Shown piece after piece: positions 1 to 6,382 of a DNA stretch of 6,767 nt (the stretch's first letter is position 1; each line of letters opens with the position of its first letter). The stretch spans positions 1 to 6,767 of the forward strand of contig JAHELH010000136.1 in NCBI GenBank assembly GCA_024644285.1. Reading direction: 5' to 3'. Under the pieces are notes generated by a model, which was not told the origin of the DNA, did no database searches, and saw only the letters and a program-made list of their open reading frames with translations. The position numbers and the translations under genes were made by a program. The DNA is from Paracoccaceae bacterium (GTDB lineage: Bacteria; Pseudomonadota; Alphaproteobacteria; Rhodobacterales; Rhodobacteraceae).

Positions 1-652
1 GGCGCAGGTGCGCTTCGAGGACGGCCAGGTCCATGTCGGCGGCGAAACGATGAGCTTCGCCGACGCCGCGGCGCGGGCCTATGCCGGCCGCGTCAGCCTG
101 TCGGCCACCGGCTTTTACGCCACGCCCAATGTCCGCTGGGACCGGATCAAGGGCGAGGGCCGGCCGTTCTTCTACTTCGCCTACGGTGCCGCCGTGACCG
201 AGGTGGTGCTCGACACCCTGACCGGCGAGAATCGCATCCTGCGCTGCGACATCCTGCACGATGCCGGCGCCTCGCTGAACCCGGCCATCGACCTCGGCCA
301 GATCGAAGGCGGCTATGTCCAGGGCGCGGGCTGGCTGACGATGGAAGAACTGGTCTGGGACGAGAAGGGCCGGCTGCGCACGCACGCGCCTTCGACCTAC
401 AAGATCCCCGCCTGTTCCGACCGGCCGGCCATCTTCAACGTGACGCTCTGGGACAAGGGCCGGAACCGCGAGGACACGATCTACCGCTCCAAGGCGGTGG
501 GCGAGCCGCCCTTCATGCTGGGGATTTCGGCCTTCCTCGCATTGTCCGATGCCGTGGCGGCCTGCGGCGGCGCCTACCCGTCGCTGGACGCCCCGGCGAC
601 ACCGGAGCGATTGCTGGATGCGATCAACCGGGTGAGGGAGGCGGGCCAATGA
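1..652 (+). CDS. xdhB: Xanthine dehydrogenase molybdopterin-binding subunit XdhB, C-terminal part (5' truncated by window edge)
   Basis: This is the C-terminal end of the large subunit of bacterial xanthine dehydrogenase, a cytoplasmic molybdenum hydroxylase that oxidises hypoxanthine to xanthine and xanthine to urate. The gene enters from upstream; the first whole codon is at position 2, giving 216 visible residues out of roughly 770-800 usual for the family. The visible part belongs to the second Moco-binding domain: FAYGAAVTEVVLDTLTGE, then GQIEGGYVQGAGW, then KAVGEPPFMLGISAFLALSDA near the end. The Glu of GEPP (codon 503-505) matches the conserved catalytic base (Glu730 in Rhodobacter capsulatus, Glu1261 in the bovine enzyme). 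The KAVGEPP motif and the adjoining xdhC favour xanthine dehydrogenase over other aldehyde-oxidase-type hydroxylases. The frame is intact to its TGA, which overlaps the xdhC start (ATGA). The small FAD/Fe-S subunit XdhA is presumably encoded just upstream, outside the window. Confidence 0.95.
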   Translation, partial: AQVRFEDGQVHVGGETMSFADAAARAYAGRVSLSATGFYATPNVRWDRIKGEGRPFFYFAYGAAVTEVVLDTLTGENRILRCDILHDAGASLNPAIDLGQIEGGYVQGAGWLTMEELVWDEKGRLRTHAPSTYKIPACSDRPAIFNVTLWDKGRNREDTIYRSKAVGEPPFMLGISAFLALSDAVAACGGAYPSLDAPATPERLLDAINRVREAGQ

Positions 653-1626
653 TCGACCTGTCGAAACTGGGCGACGCGATCCAGGCGCAGGGCCGCGTGG
701 CGCGGATCGTGATCGCCGGTCACAAGGGGTCGACCCCGCGGGAAACCGGTGCCGCAATGCTGGTCTGGGATGACGGGCAGGACGGCACGATCGGCGGCGG
801 TCGGCTGGAATGGGAAGCGACACAGCGCGCCCGCACGATGCTGGCCGAAGGCCCCGACACAGGCGTGCGCCGCCAGCCGCTGGGACCCGCGCTGGGTCAG
901 TGCTGCGGCGGGTCCGTCACGCTGGTGACCGAGCTGTGGGACGCGGCGCGCTACCGGTCGCAATTCGACGAAGGCACTACCGAATTCGCGGGCCTCTACG
1001 TTCGCCGGGTCGAGGGCGATGCCCCGCTGCCGGTACGGCTGCGCCGCCGGCTGATGACCGCCGCACGGCAATCGCAGAAGGTCGCGACGCAGTTGACCGA
1101 TGGCTGGCTGATCGAGCAGGTCTGGATAGACCCGCTGCCGGTCTACATTTACGGGGCCGGTCACGTGGGGCACGCTCTGGCAACCGTGCTGGCGCCGCTG
1201 CCGCGCTTCGAGGTCCACGTCGTCGACGTTCGCGAAATGCTGTTCGCCGGTCTCCCGGACAATGTGCGGCGGCACCACGACCGGCCGCCGCACGAAATCA
1301 TGGCAGAGGCGTCGGCCGATGCCGCACATTTCATCATGACGCCGGATCACGAATACGATCTGGAACTGTGCCACCGGGTTCTCGGCAGGGATTTCGGCTA
1401 TGCCGGGCTGATCGGCTCGGCCACCAAGTGGGCGCGGTTCCGCAAGCGGCTGCAGGCGCTTGGCCATGGCGTGACGCGGATCGACCGGATCGAATGCCCG
1501 ATCGGGGATCCGGCGCTGGGCAAGCACCCGCACGCGATCGCCGTCGGGGTGGTGGCGCGCCTTCTGGCGCGGGGCACTGAACGCAACAACGTCGGGGAGG
1601 ACGTTCAATGGGCGACTCGCTCTTAA
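649..1626 (+). CDS. xdhC: Xanthine dehydrogenase accessory protein XdhC (Moco-binding insertion chaperone)
   Basis: XdhC is a cytoplasmic chaperone that binds molybdenum cofactor, helps it acquire its sulfido ligand and delivers it to XdhB; it is not part of the mature enzyme (known from Rhodobacter capsulatus). At 325 residues the length is normal. The N-terminal XdhC/CoxI domain shows GSTPRETGAAM (27-37), GTIGGGRLEWEA (46-57) and GQCCGGSVTL (83-92), whose Cys85-Cys86 pair is the obvious cofactor-ligand candidate. The C-terminal Rossmann-like domain shows YIYGAGHVGHAL (166-177), MTPDHEYDLEL (230-240), GLIGSATK (253-260) and CPIGDP (283-288) followed by GKHPHAIAVGVVARLL. The ATG at 649 overlaps the xdhB stop and has a strong AGGGAGG ribosome site at 635-641, 7 nt upstream, so the two are probably translationally coupled. 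The last 19 nt overlap the next gene, so the tail of XdhC is read across that gene's start. The identity is secure; which cysteine matters is inferred. Confidence 0.95.
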   Translation: MIDLSKLGDAIQAQGRVARIVIAGHKGSTPRETGAAMLVWDDGQDGTIGGGRLEWEATQRARTMLAEGPDTGVRRQPLGPALGQCCGGSVTLVTELWDAARYRSQFDEGTTEFAGLYVRRVEGDAPLPVRLRRRLMTAARQSQKVATQLTDGWLIEQVWIDPLPVYIYGAGHVGHALATVLAPLPRFEVHVVDVREMLFAGLPDNVRRHHDRPPHEIMAEASADAAHFIMTPDHEYDLELCHRVLGRDFGYAGLIGSATKWARFRKRLQALGHGVTRIDRIECPIGDPALGKHPHAIAVGVVARLLARGTERNNVGEDVQWATRS

Positions 1627-3125
1627 CCGTCGAAGGCCTGCGCAAGGCCTATCCCGGCGTCGTGGCGAACGACGACGTCTCTTTCAGCGTGAAGCCGGGC
1701 GAGGTGCATGCGCTGCTGGGAGAGAACGGCGCCGGCAAGTCGACGCTGGTCAAGATGATCTACGGGCTGGTGCGGCCCGATGCCGGGCGGATGACCTTCG
1801 AAGGCGTCCCCTACGAGCCATCGAGCCCGCACGAGGCGCGGGGCACCGGCGTGGCGATGGTGTTCCAGCATTTCAGCCTGTTCGAGGCGCTGAACGTGGC
1901 CGAGAACGTGGCGCTGGGCATGGAAAACCCGCCCAAACAGCGGCAGTTGTCGCGGCAGATCCGAGAGGTTTCCGAGACCTATGGCCTGCCGCTCGACCCC
2001 GACCGGCTGGTGGGCGATCTGTCGGCGGGCGAACGCCAGCGGGTCGAGATCATCCGATGCCTGCTGCAGGATCCGAAGCTTCTGATCATGGACGAGCCGA
2101 CCAGCGTGCTGACCCCGCAAGAGGTCGAGATCCTGTTTGAGACGCTGAACAAGCTGCGCGCCGAAGGCACCGCGCTGCTCTATATCAGTCACAAGCTGGA
2201 AGAGATCCGCGCGCTTTGCGACAGCGCCACGATCCTGCGGCTGGGCAAGGTGGTAGGGACCTGTGACCCCCGGGCCAGTTCGGCCCGGCAGATGGCCGAG
2301 ATGATGGTGGGGCAAGAGCTTCACACGCCCTCGCGCGAGATGAAGGAACCCGGCGAGATCGTGCTGGACCTGGCGGCGCTGTCGGTGAAATCCGCGAACC
2401 CGTTCGGCACTTCGCTGAAAAACGTCACGCTGCAGGTGCGCGCGGGCGAGGTGCTGGGCATCGGCGGCGTCGCCGGCAACGGTCAGGACGAGCTTTTGGC
2501 CGCCCTGTCGGGCGAAACGCCGGCCCCGTCCGACGCGGTCAAACTGAACGGGCAGGAGATCGGCCATCTCGGCCCCAATGCCCGCCGCGCGCTGGGGCTT
2601 CTGGCGGCGCCCGAGGAGCGCCTGGGCCATGCCGCCGCGCCGGACATGAGCCTGACCGAGAACGCCCTTCTGACCGGCGCGATCAGGGAAGATATGGTGT
2701 CGAACGGGTTTCTGAACTGGGGCAAGGCGCGCAGCTTCGCCGAGAGCATCATCAGGGAGTTCGACGTTCGCACGCCGGGACCGGGCAACGCCGCCCGCGC
2801 GCTGTCGGGCGGCAACCTGCAGAAATTCGTCATCGGCCGCGAAATCCTGCAGCGCCCGGTGGCGCTGGTGGTGAACCAGCCGACCTGGGGCGTCGATGCC
2901 AGCGCCGCGGCGCAGATCCGGCAGGCGCTGCTGGATCTCGCAGCGGCGGGATGCGCGGTGATCTGCATCAGCCAAGACCTTGACGAACTGATGGAGATCT
3001 CCGACCGGTTCGCCGCGCTGAACGAGGGTCGGCTGAGCGCGCCAAAGCCCGCCAAGGGCCTGACGGTGGACGAGATCGGCCTGATGATGGGCGGGGCGCA
3101 TGACCTGGAGGTGGCGCATGTCTGA
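1608..3125 (+). CDS. ABC importer ATPase with two NBDs, BMP/purine type (NupO/YufO-like)
   Basis: This 505-residue protein is the ATP-hydrolysing subunit of a BMP-class importer (purine nucleoside or base), acting on the cytoplasmic face of the inner membrane. It carries two fused nucleotide-binding domains. NBD1 is complete: Walker A GENGAGKST (38-46), Q-loop Gln87 in FQHF, signature LSAGERQ (138-144), Walker B LLIMDEP (158-164) and H-loop His195. NBD2 is degenerate: a Walker A remnant VAGNGQDEL (288-296) without Lys/Ser, an intact signature LSGGNLQK (399-406), then VVNQPTWGVD (421-430) where Asn-Gln stands in place of Asp-Glu, and SQDLDE (455-460) without the switch histidine. One composite ATP site (NBD1 Walker A with NBD2 signature) should therefore be active, as is usual for the RbsA/NupO-like families. 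The start is the ATG at 1608, with GGGGAGG at 1594-1600, 7 nt upstream. It overlaps xdhC by 19 nt and leads the transporter genes. Sugar importers of the RbsA type are the main alternative, made unlikely by the BMP partner. Confidence 0.96.
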   Translation: MGDSLLTVEGLRKAYPGVVANDDVSFSVKPGEVHALLGENGAGKSTLVKMIYGLVRPDAGRMTFEGVPYEPSSPHEARGTGVAMVFQHFSLFEALNVAENVALGMENPPKQRQLSRQIREVSETYGLPLDPDRLVGDLSAGERQRVEIIRCLLQDPKLLIMDEPTSVLTPQEVEILFETLNKLRAEGTALLYISHKLEEIRALCDSATILRLGKVVGTCDPRASSARQMAEMMVGQELHTPSREMKEPGEIVLDLAALSVKSANPFGTSLKNVTLQVRAGEVLGIGGVAGNGQDELLAALSGETPAPSDAVKLNGQEIGHLGPNARRALGLLAAPEERLGHAAAPDMSLTENALLTGAIREDMVSNGFLNWGKARSFAESIIREFDVRTPGPGNAARALSGGNLQKFVIGREILQRPVALVVNQPTWGVDASAAAQIRQALLDLAAAGCAVICISQDLDELMEISDRFAALNEGRLSAPKPAKGLTVDEIGLMMGGAHDLEVAHV

Positions 3126-3146
3126 CGCGTCGCACCAGGGATTTCA

Positions 3147-3183
3147 GGCCTCCCGCGGAGGTATTTTGAAGCCAAAGATGAAG
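3147..3183 (+). repeat. Intergenic repeat-like element with a small hairpin (Rhodobacterales-type) between ATPase and permease
   Basis: The 81-nt spacer 3126-3206 contains GGCCTCCCGCGGAGGTATTT followed by a purine-rich stretch ending AAAGATGAAG. CCTCC (3149-3153) and GGAGG (3157-3161) form a perfect 5-bp stem with a CGC loop, followed directly by TATTTT. From memory, closely similar segments (CCTCCGGCGG, then a short T/A stretch, then a purine-rich AAGATGAAG-like tail) recur between genes in many Rhodobacteraceae genomes, often just after stop codons. Only one copy is present in this window, so its repeated nature cannot be shown here. The stem could act as a weak terminator or attenuator, or as an mRNA processing site between the ATPase and the permeases; this is inference. 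The only ribosome-site candidate for the next gene is the G-run near 3195-3201, so the GGAGG in the stem is too far upstream to serve as its ribosome site. Confidence 0.5.
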
Positions 3184-3206
3184 CCCTGCGGGGCGGGGGG
3201 ACATCA

Positions 3207-4292
3207 ATGATCCGGCTGGAAAAAAGGCCGCAGCCGTCGCAGTTCTGGACGGCGTTCACGCCGGTGCTGGCGGTGATGCTGACGATGGTGGCAGGCGGCA
3301 TCCTGTTCGCCATTCTTGGCAAGGACCCGTTCGTCGCGATCAAGACGATCTTCTGGGATCCGATCTTGGGCGATTTCGCCTTCTATTACCGCAGCCAGCT
3401 GCTGGTGAAAGGCGCGCCGCTGATCCTGATCGCGATCGGTCTTTCGCTCGGGTTCCGCGCCGGCATCTGGAACATCGGCGCCGAAGGGCAGTACATCATC
3501 GGCGCGATCTGCGGCGCGGCGGTGGGGCTGGCCTTCTACCCGATGGAGGCGCGCTGGCTGATCTTCCCGCTGATGATCCTGGCCGGGGCGCTCGGCGGAT
3601 TTCTCTGGGCGATGATCCCGGCGATCCTGAAGACGCGGTTCAACACCAACGAGATCCTCGTCTCGCTGCTGCTGGTCTATGTGGCCGAGCAGATCCTCGC
3701 CTCGATGGCGCTGGGTCCGTTGCGCAACCCCGAAGGCTCGGGCTTTCCCGGCAGCCGAAACCTGCGGCAATACGAGGCGGCGTCGAACCAGGAACTAATC
3801 GCCAATTCCGGCGTGCACTGGGGCGTGATCGCGGCCTTCATCGCGGTGATCCTGGCCTATGTCCTCTTGAACCGGCACATGCTGGGCTTCCAGATCCGGC
3901 TGACCGGGCAAAGCCCGCGCGCGGCGCGCTTCGCGGGCGTGCGGCCGAACCTGCTGGTGGTCTTCTGTCTCGGCGCCTCCGGAGCGCTGGCGGGGCTTGC
4001 GGGTATGTTCGAGGTCGCCGGCCCCGCGGGCCAGATCAGCATCGACTTCAACGTGGGCTACGGCTTTACCGCGATCATCGTGGCCTTTCTGGGCCGCCTG
4101 CACCCGGTCGGCATCCTGCTGGCGGGGCTTCTGATGGCGCTCACCTATATCGGCGGCGAGGCGGCGCAAGCGACGCTGGGCCTGCCGGCAGCGGCGATCC
4201 AGGCGTTCCAGGGAATGCTGCTGTTCTTCCTGCTCGCGGTCGACGTCCTGTCGAACTACCGCGTGCGCATCGGCACCACGGAGGCCGCGTGA
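3207..4292 (+). CDS. ABC importer permease, BPD_transp_2 family (NupP/YufP-like)
   Basis: This is the first of two inner-membrane permeases that together form the translocation channel of the BMP-class importer. The 361-residue protein has a short basic N-terminus (MIRLEKRP) followed by about eight to nine hydrophobic segments, roughly at 17-38, 68-88, 92-112, 116-140, 150-170, 204-222, 247-270, 285-312 and 330-348. NIGAEGQ (89-95), right after a hydrophobic segment, is the conserved motif of this permease family. The loop IRLTGQSPRAARFAGV (230-245) is the likely coupling region that contacts the ATPase. The longer length and N-terminal extension fit the NupP/YufP-type partner rather than the shorter NupQ type. 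The ATG at 3207 is preceded only by a G-run (3195-3201), a weaker ribosome site than those of its neighbours. The gene sits 81 nt after the ATPase and overlaps the second permease. The exact substrate cannot be read from the permease itself. Confidence 0.96.
   Translation: MIRLEKRPQPSQFWTAFTPVLAVMLTMVAGGILFAILGKDPFVAIKTIFWDPILGDFAFYYRSQLLVKGAPLILIAIGLSLGFRAGIWNIGAEGQYIIGAICGAAVGLAFYPMEARWLIFPLMILAGALGGFLWAMIPAILKTRFNTNEILVSLLLVYVAEQILASMALGPLRNPEGSGFPGSRNLRQYEAASNQELIANSGVHWGVIAAFIAVILAYVLLNRHMLGFQIRLTGQSPRAARFAGVRPNLLVVFCLGASGALAGLAGMFEVAGPAGQISIDFNVGYGFTAIIVAFLGRLHPVGILLAGLLMALTYIGGEAAQATLGLPAAAIQAFQGMLLFFLLAVDVLSNYRVRIGTTEAA
4280..4284 (+). promoter_or_regulatory. Ribosome binding site that decides the start of the second permease
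   Basis: GGAGG lies inside the last codons of the first permease. It is 7 nt before the ATG at 4292 but only 4 nt before the GTG at 4289. Spacing and codon type both favour the ATG, giving a TGATG junction with a 1-nt overlap; starting at the GTG would add one residue and give a 4-nt overlap. Confidence 0.65.
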
Positions 4293-5224
4293 TGGATCTG
4301 TCCTCGATCAACCCGCTCGTCCTGATCGCCAGCCTGATGGTGGCGTCAACGCCGATCCTGCTGGCCGCCATCGGCGAACTGGTGGTGGAGAAGAGCGGCG
4401 TGCTGAACCTCGGCGTCGAGGGGATGATGATCGTCGGCGCGATCTGCGGCTTTGCCGTCGCGGTCGAAAGCGGCTCTCCGGCGCTGGGCTTCATCGGCGC
4501 GGCATTGGGCGGCGCGGCGCTGTCGATGCTGTTCGGGATACTGACGCAGTATTTCCTGTCGAACCAGGTCGCCACTGGCCTGGCGCTGACGCTGTTCGGC
4601 CTCGGGCTGTCGGCGCTGATCGGCCAAGGCTATATCGGCATCAAGCCGCCCGCCACCGGCGACGTAAATTTCGGGCCGCTGGCCGATCTGCCGGTCCTCG
4701 GCACGATTCTCTTCCGTCACGACCTGATGGTCTATATCTCGCTGGGGCTGATCGCGGGCGTCTGGGCGTTCCTGAAATACTCCCGGGCCGGACTGATCCT
4801 GCGCGCCGTCGGCGAAAGCCACGATGCCGCGCACGCGCTGGGCTACAACGTACGCACCGTGCGGCTCATGGCCATCGGCTTCGGCGGTGCCTGCGCGGGG
4901 CTGGGCGGGGCATATCTGTCGCTGATCCGCGTGCCGCAATGGACCGAGGGCATGACGGCGGGCGCGGGCTGGATCGCGCTGGCCATAGTCGTGTTTGCCA
5001 GCTGGCGTCCGTGGCGCGTTCTCGTGGGCGCCTATTTGTTCGGCGGCGTCACGGTGCTGCAGCTCAATCTGCAAGCCGCCGGGCTCGACGTGCCGGTGCA
5101 GTACTTGTCGATGAGCCCGTATATCATCACTATCCTCGTGTTGGTCATCATCTCGTCCAACCGGGGCCGGGCCTCGCTGGCCGCGCCGGCAGCACTTGGA
5201 CGCGTCTTTCACGCCTCGTCCTAG
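4292..5224 (+). CDS. ABC importer permease, BPD_transp_2 family (NupQ/YufQ-like)
   Basis: This is the second inner-membrane permease of the importer and pairs with the upstream one as a heterodimer. At 310 residues it has the usual length of the NupQ/YufQ-type partner. Family features are NLGVEGMM (39-46) after the first hydrophobic segment and the cytoplasmic loop LRAVGESHDAAHALGYNV (170-187), the probable ATPase-coupling helix. Hydrophobic segments cover roughly 10-30, 42-60, 66-88, 94-112, 145-161, 193-213, 225-255 and 275-290. The start is placed at the ATG 4292 because of the GGAGG at 4280-4284; the GTG at 4289 is the alternative. The one-base overlap with the preceding permease gene implies translational coupling and equal dosage of the two. 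The C-terminal tail (about 290-310) is hydrophilic and slightly basic, as expected for a cytoplasmic end. Confidence 0.96.
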   Translation: MDLSSINPLVLIASLMVASTPILLAAIGELVVEKSGVLNLGVEGMMIVGAICGFAVAVESGSPALGFIGAALGGAALSMLFGILTQYFLSNQVATGLALTLFGLGLSALIGQGYIGIKPPATGDVNFGPLADLPVLGTILFRHDLMVYISLGLIAGVWAFLKYSRAGLILRAVGESHDAAHALGYNVRTVRLMAIGFGGACAGLGGAYLSLIRVPQWTEGMTAGAGWIALAIVVFASWRPWRVLVGAYLFGGVTVLQLNLQAAGLDVPVQYLSMSPYIITILVLVIISSNRGRASLAAPAALGRVFHASS

Positions 5225-5239
5225 AGGCATACATCAAGG

Positions 5240-5258
5240 GCGAACCCGAAAGGTTCGC
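5240..5258 (+). other. Perfect 7-bp hairpin upstream of the binding-protein gene
   Basis: GCGAACC (5240-5246) and GGTTCGC (5252-5258) are exact inverted repeats around a CGAAA loop, in the 55-nt spacer 5225-5279 between the second permease and the binding protein. No T-run follows, so it does not look like an intrinsic terminator. Its place just before the most abundantly needed component suggests an RNA-processing or 5'-end-stabilising stem; this is inference. It leaves the ribosome site at 5267-5272 (AGGGAG) free. Confidence 0.5.
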
Positions 5259-5279
5259 AGAACAACAGGGAGTACACGC

Positions 5280-6365
5280 ATGAATCGCAGAACACTGCTT
5301 GCCGGGGCCGCGCTTGCGTTGGCGATGGGCGGGACGGCCTTCGCCGGCAGCCACGGTCCGACCAAGGCATGCTTCGTCTATGTCGGCCCGATCGGCGACG
5401 GCGGCTGGACCTATCAGCACCACCAGGGCGCTCTGGCGGTGAAAGAGGAATTCGGCGACAAGGTCGAGATCGCCTGGCAGGAATCGGTGCCAGAGGGCGC
5501 GGACTCCGAGCGCGTGCTGACGCAGTTCGCGCTGTCGGGCTGCAACATCATCTTCACCACCTCGTTCGGCTACATGGACCCGACGAACACCGTCGCGGCC
5601 AAGTTCCCGGACGTGAAGTTCGAGCATGCCACGGGCTACAAGCGCGAGCATCCCAACGTCTCGACCTATGACGCGCGGTTCTACGAAGGCCGCGCCGTGA
5701 TCGGCACCATTGCCGGGCACATGACCAAGACCAACAAGATCGGCTACATCGCCTCTTTCCCGATCCCCGAGGTCATCCAGGGCATCAACAGCTATTACCA
5801 CCACGCCAAGAAGGTGAACCCGGATGTCGAGCTGGTCGTCACCTGGGTCTCGACCTGGTTCGACCCGGCGAAAGAGGCCGACGCAGCGCGCGCGATGATC
5901 GACCAGGGCGTCGACGTGATCACCGCGCATACCGATTCGACCGCGCCCCTGGCCGAGGCGGCCAAGGAAAACGGCGCGGTGGTCGGCTTTGGCCAGGCCT
6001 CGGACATGGCGGCGTTCAAGCCCAGCCCGCGTGTCGCCTCGATCATCGACAATTGGGCGCCCTATTACGTGAAACGCGTCGGACAGGTCATGGATGGCAC
6101 GTACGAGCAGGTCGCCTCCTGGGCCGGCATGCCCGAGGGCGAGGTGGTGATCGGCGAGATCACCGAGGCGGTTCCGCCAGAGGTCAAGGCCGAGGCCGAG
6201 GCGATGATCGCGGCGATGACGGCGGGCGAGTACCATCCGTTCACCGGGCCGATCAACAAGCAGGACGGCACGCCCTGGCTCGCCGAAGGCGAAGTCGCCG
6301 ATGACGGGACGCTCGCCGGGATGAACTTCTACATCGAGGGGATCTCGGGCAGCGTCCCGCAATAG
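5280..6365 (+). CDS. BMP-family (PnrA-like) periplasmic substrate-binding protein of the purine importer
   Basis: This is the periplasmic receptor that captures the ligand and hands it to the permeases. It has 361 residues. The N-terminus MNRRTLLAGAALALAMGGTAFA is a signal peptide with a likely signal-peptidase I cut after AFA (residue 22). There is no lipobox cysteine, so the protein should be soluble, unlike the BMP lipoproteins of spirochaetes and Firmicutes. The mature part shows the BMP signature FVYVGPIGDGGWTYQH (32-47), TTSFGYMDPT (93-102), FEHATGY (114-120), RFYEGRAVIG (133-142), NKIGYIASFPIPEVIQGIN (152-170) and GFGQASDM (236-243), in family order. Trp43 and nearby aromatics are candidates for stacking on a purine ring. 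The start is the ATG at 5280, with AGGGAG at 5267-5272; a longer in-frame start upstream would overlap the permease and displace the signal peptide from the N-terminus. Being next to xdhBC supports a purine ligand; base versus nucleoside is not settled. Confidence 0.96.
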   Translation: MNRRTLLAGAALALAMGGTAFAGSHGPTKACFVYVGPIGDGGWTYQHHQGALAVKEEFGDKVEIAWQESVPEGADSERVLTQFALSGCNIIFTTSFGYMDPTNTVAAKFPDVKFEHATGYKREHPNVSTYDARFYEGRAVIGTIAGHMTKTNKIGYIASFPIPEVIQGINSYYHHAKKVNPDVELVVTWVSTWFDPAKEADAARAMIDQGVDVITAHTDSTAPLAEAAKENGAVVGFGQASDMAAFKPSPRVASIIDNWAPYYVKRVGQVMDGTYEQVASWAGMPEGEVVIGEITEAVPPEVKAEAEAMIAAMTAGEYHPFTGPINKQDGTPWLAEGEVADDGTLAGMNFYIEGISGSVPQ

Positions 6366-6382
6366 GCCGCCTGCCCGGCAAT

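Noticed and set aside
574..1608. A 344-codon minus-strand open frame opposite xdhC
   Set aside because: No family motifs and a composition typical of an antisense shadow; xdhC on the + strand is well supported over the same span.
1623..3119. A 498-codon open frame on the minus strand opposite the ATPase gene
   Set aside because: It mirrors the ATPase codons in GC-rich DNA. The translation is rich in H, R, Q and A with no recognisable domain, whereas the + strand frame has all the ABC motifs.
4346..5230. A 294-codon minus-strand open frame opposite the second permease
   Set aside because: Its translation is hydrophilic and His/Arg/Gln-rich, the expected antisense image of a GC-rich membrane-protein gene.
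5196..5234. A possible promoter (TTGGAC and a TA-containing hexamer) ahead of the binding-protein gene
   Set aside because: Only a partial -35 match, a spacing of about 20 nt and no good -10; not distinguishable from chance in coding DNA.
5196..5279. A longer upstream start for the binding protein
   Set aside because: It would place about 28 residues before the signal peptide and overlap the permease; the ATG at 5280 has a good ribosome site and puts the signal peptide at the N-terminus.
6053..6304. An overlapping + strand frame inside the binding-protein gene
   Set aside because: A Gly/Arg-rich out-of-frame shadow of the real gene with no ribosome site or domain.
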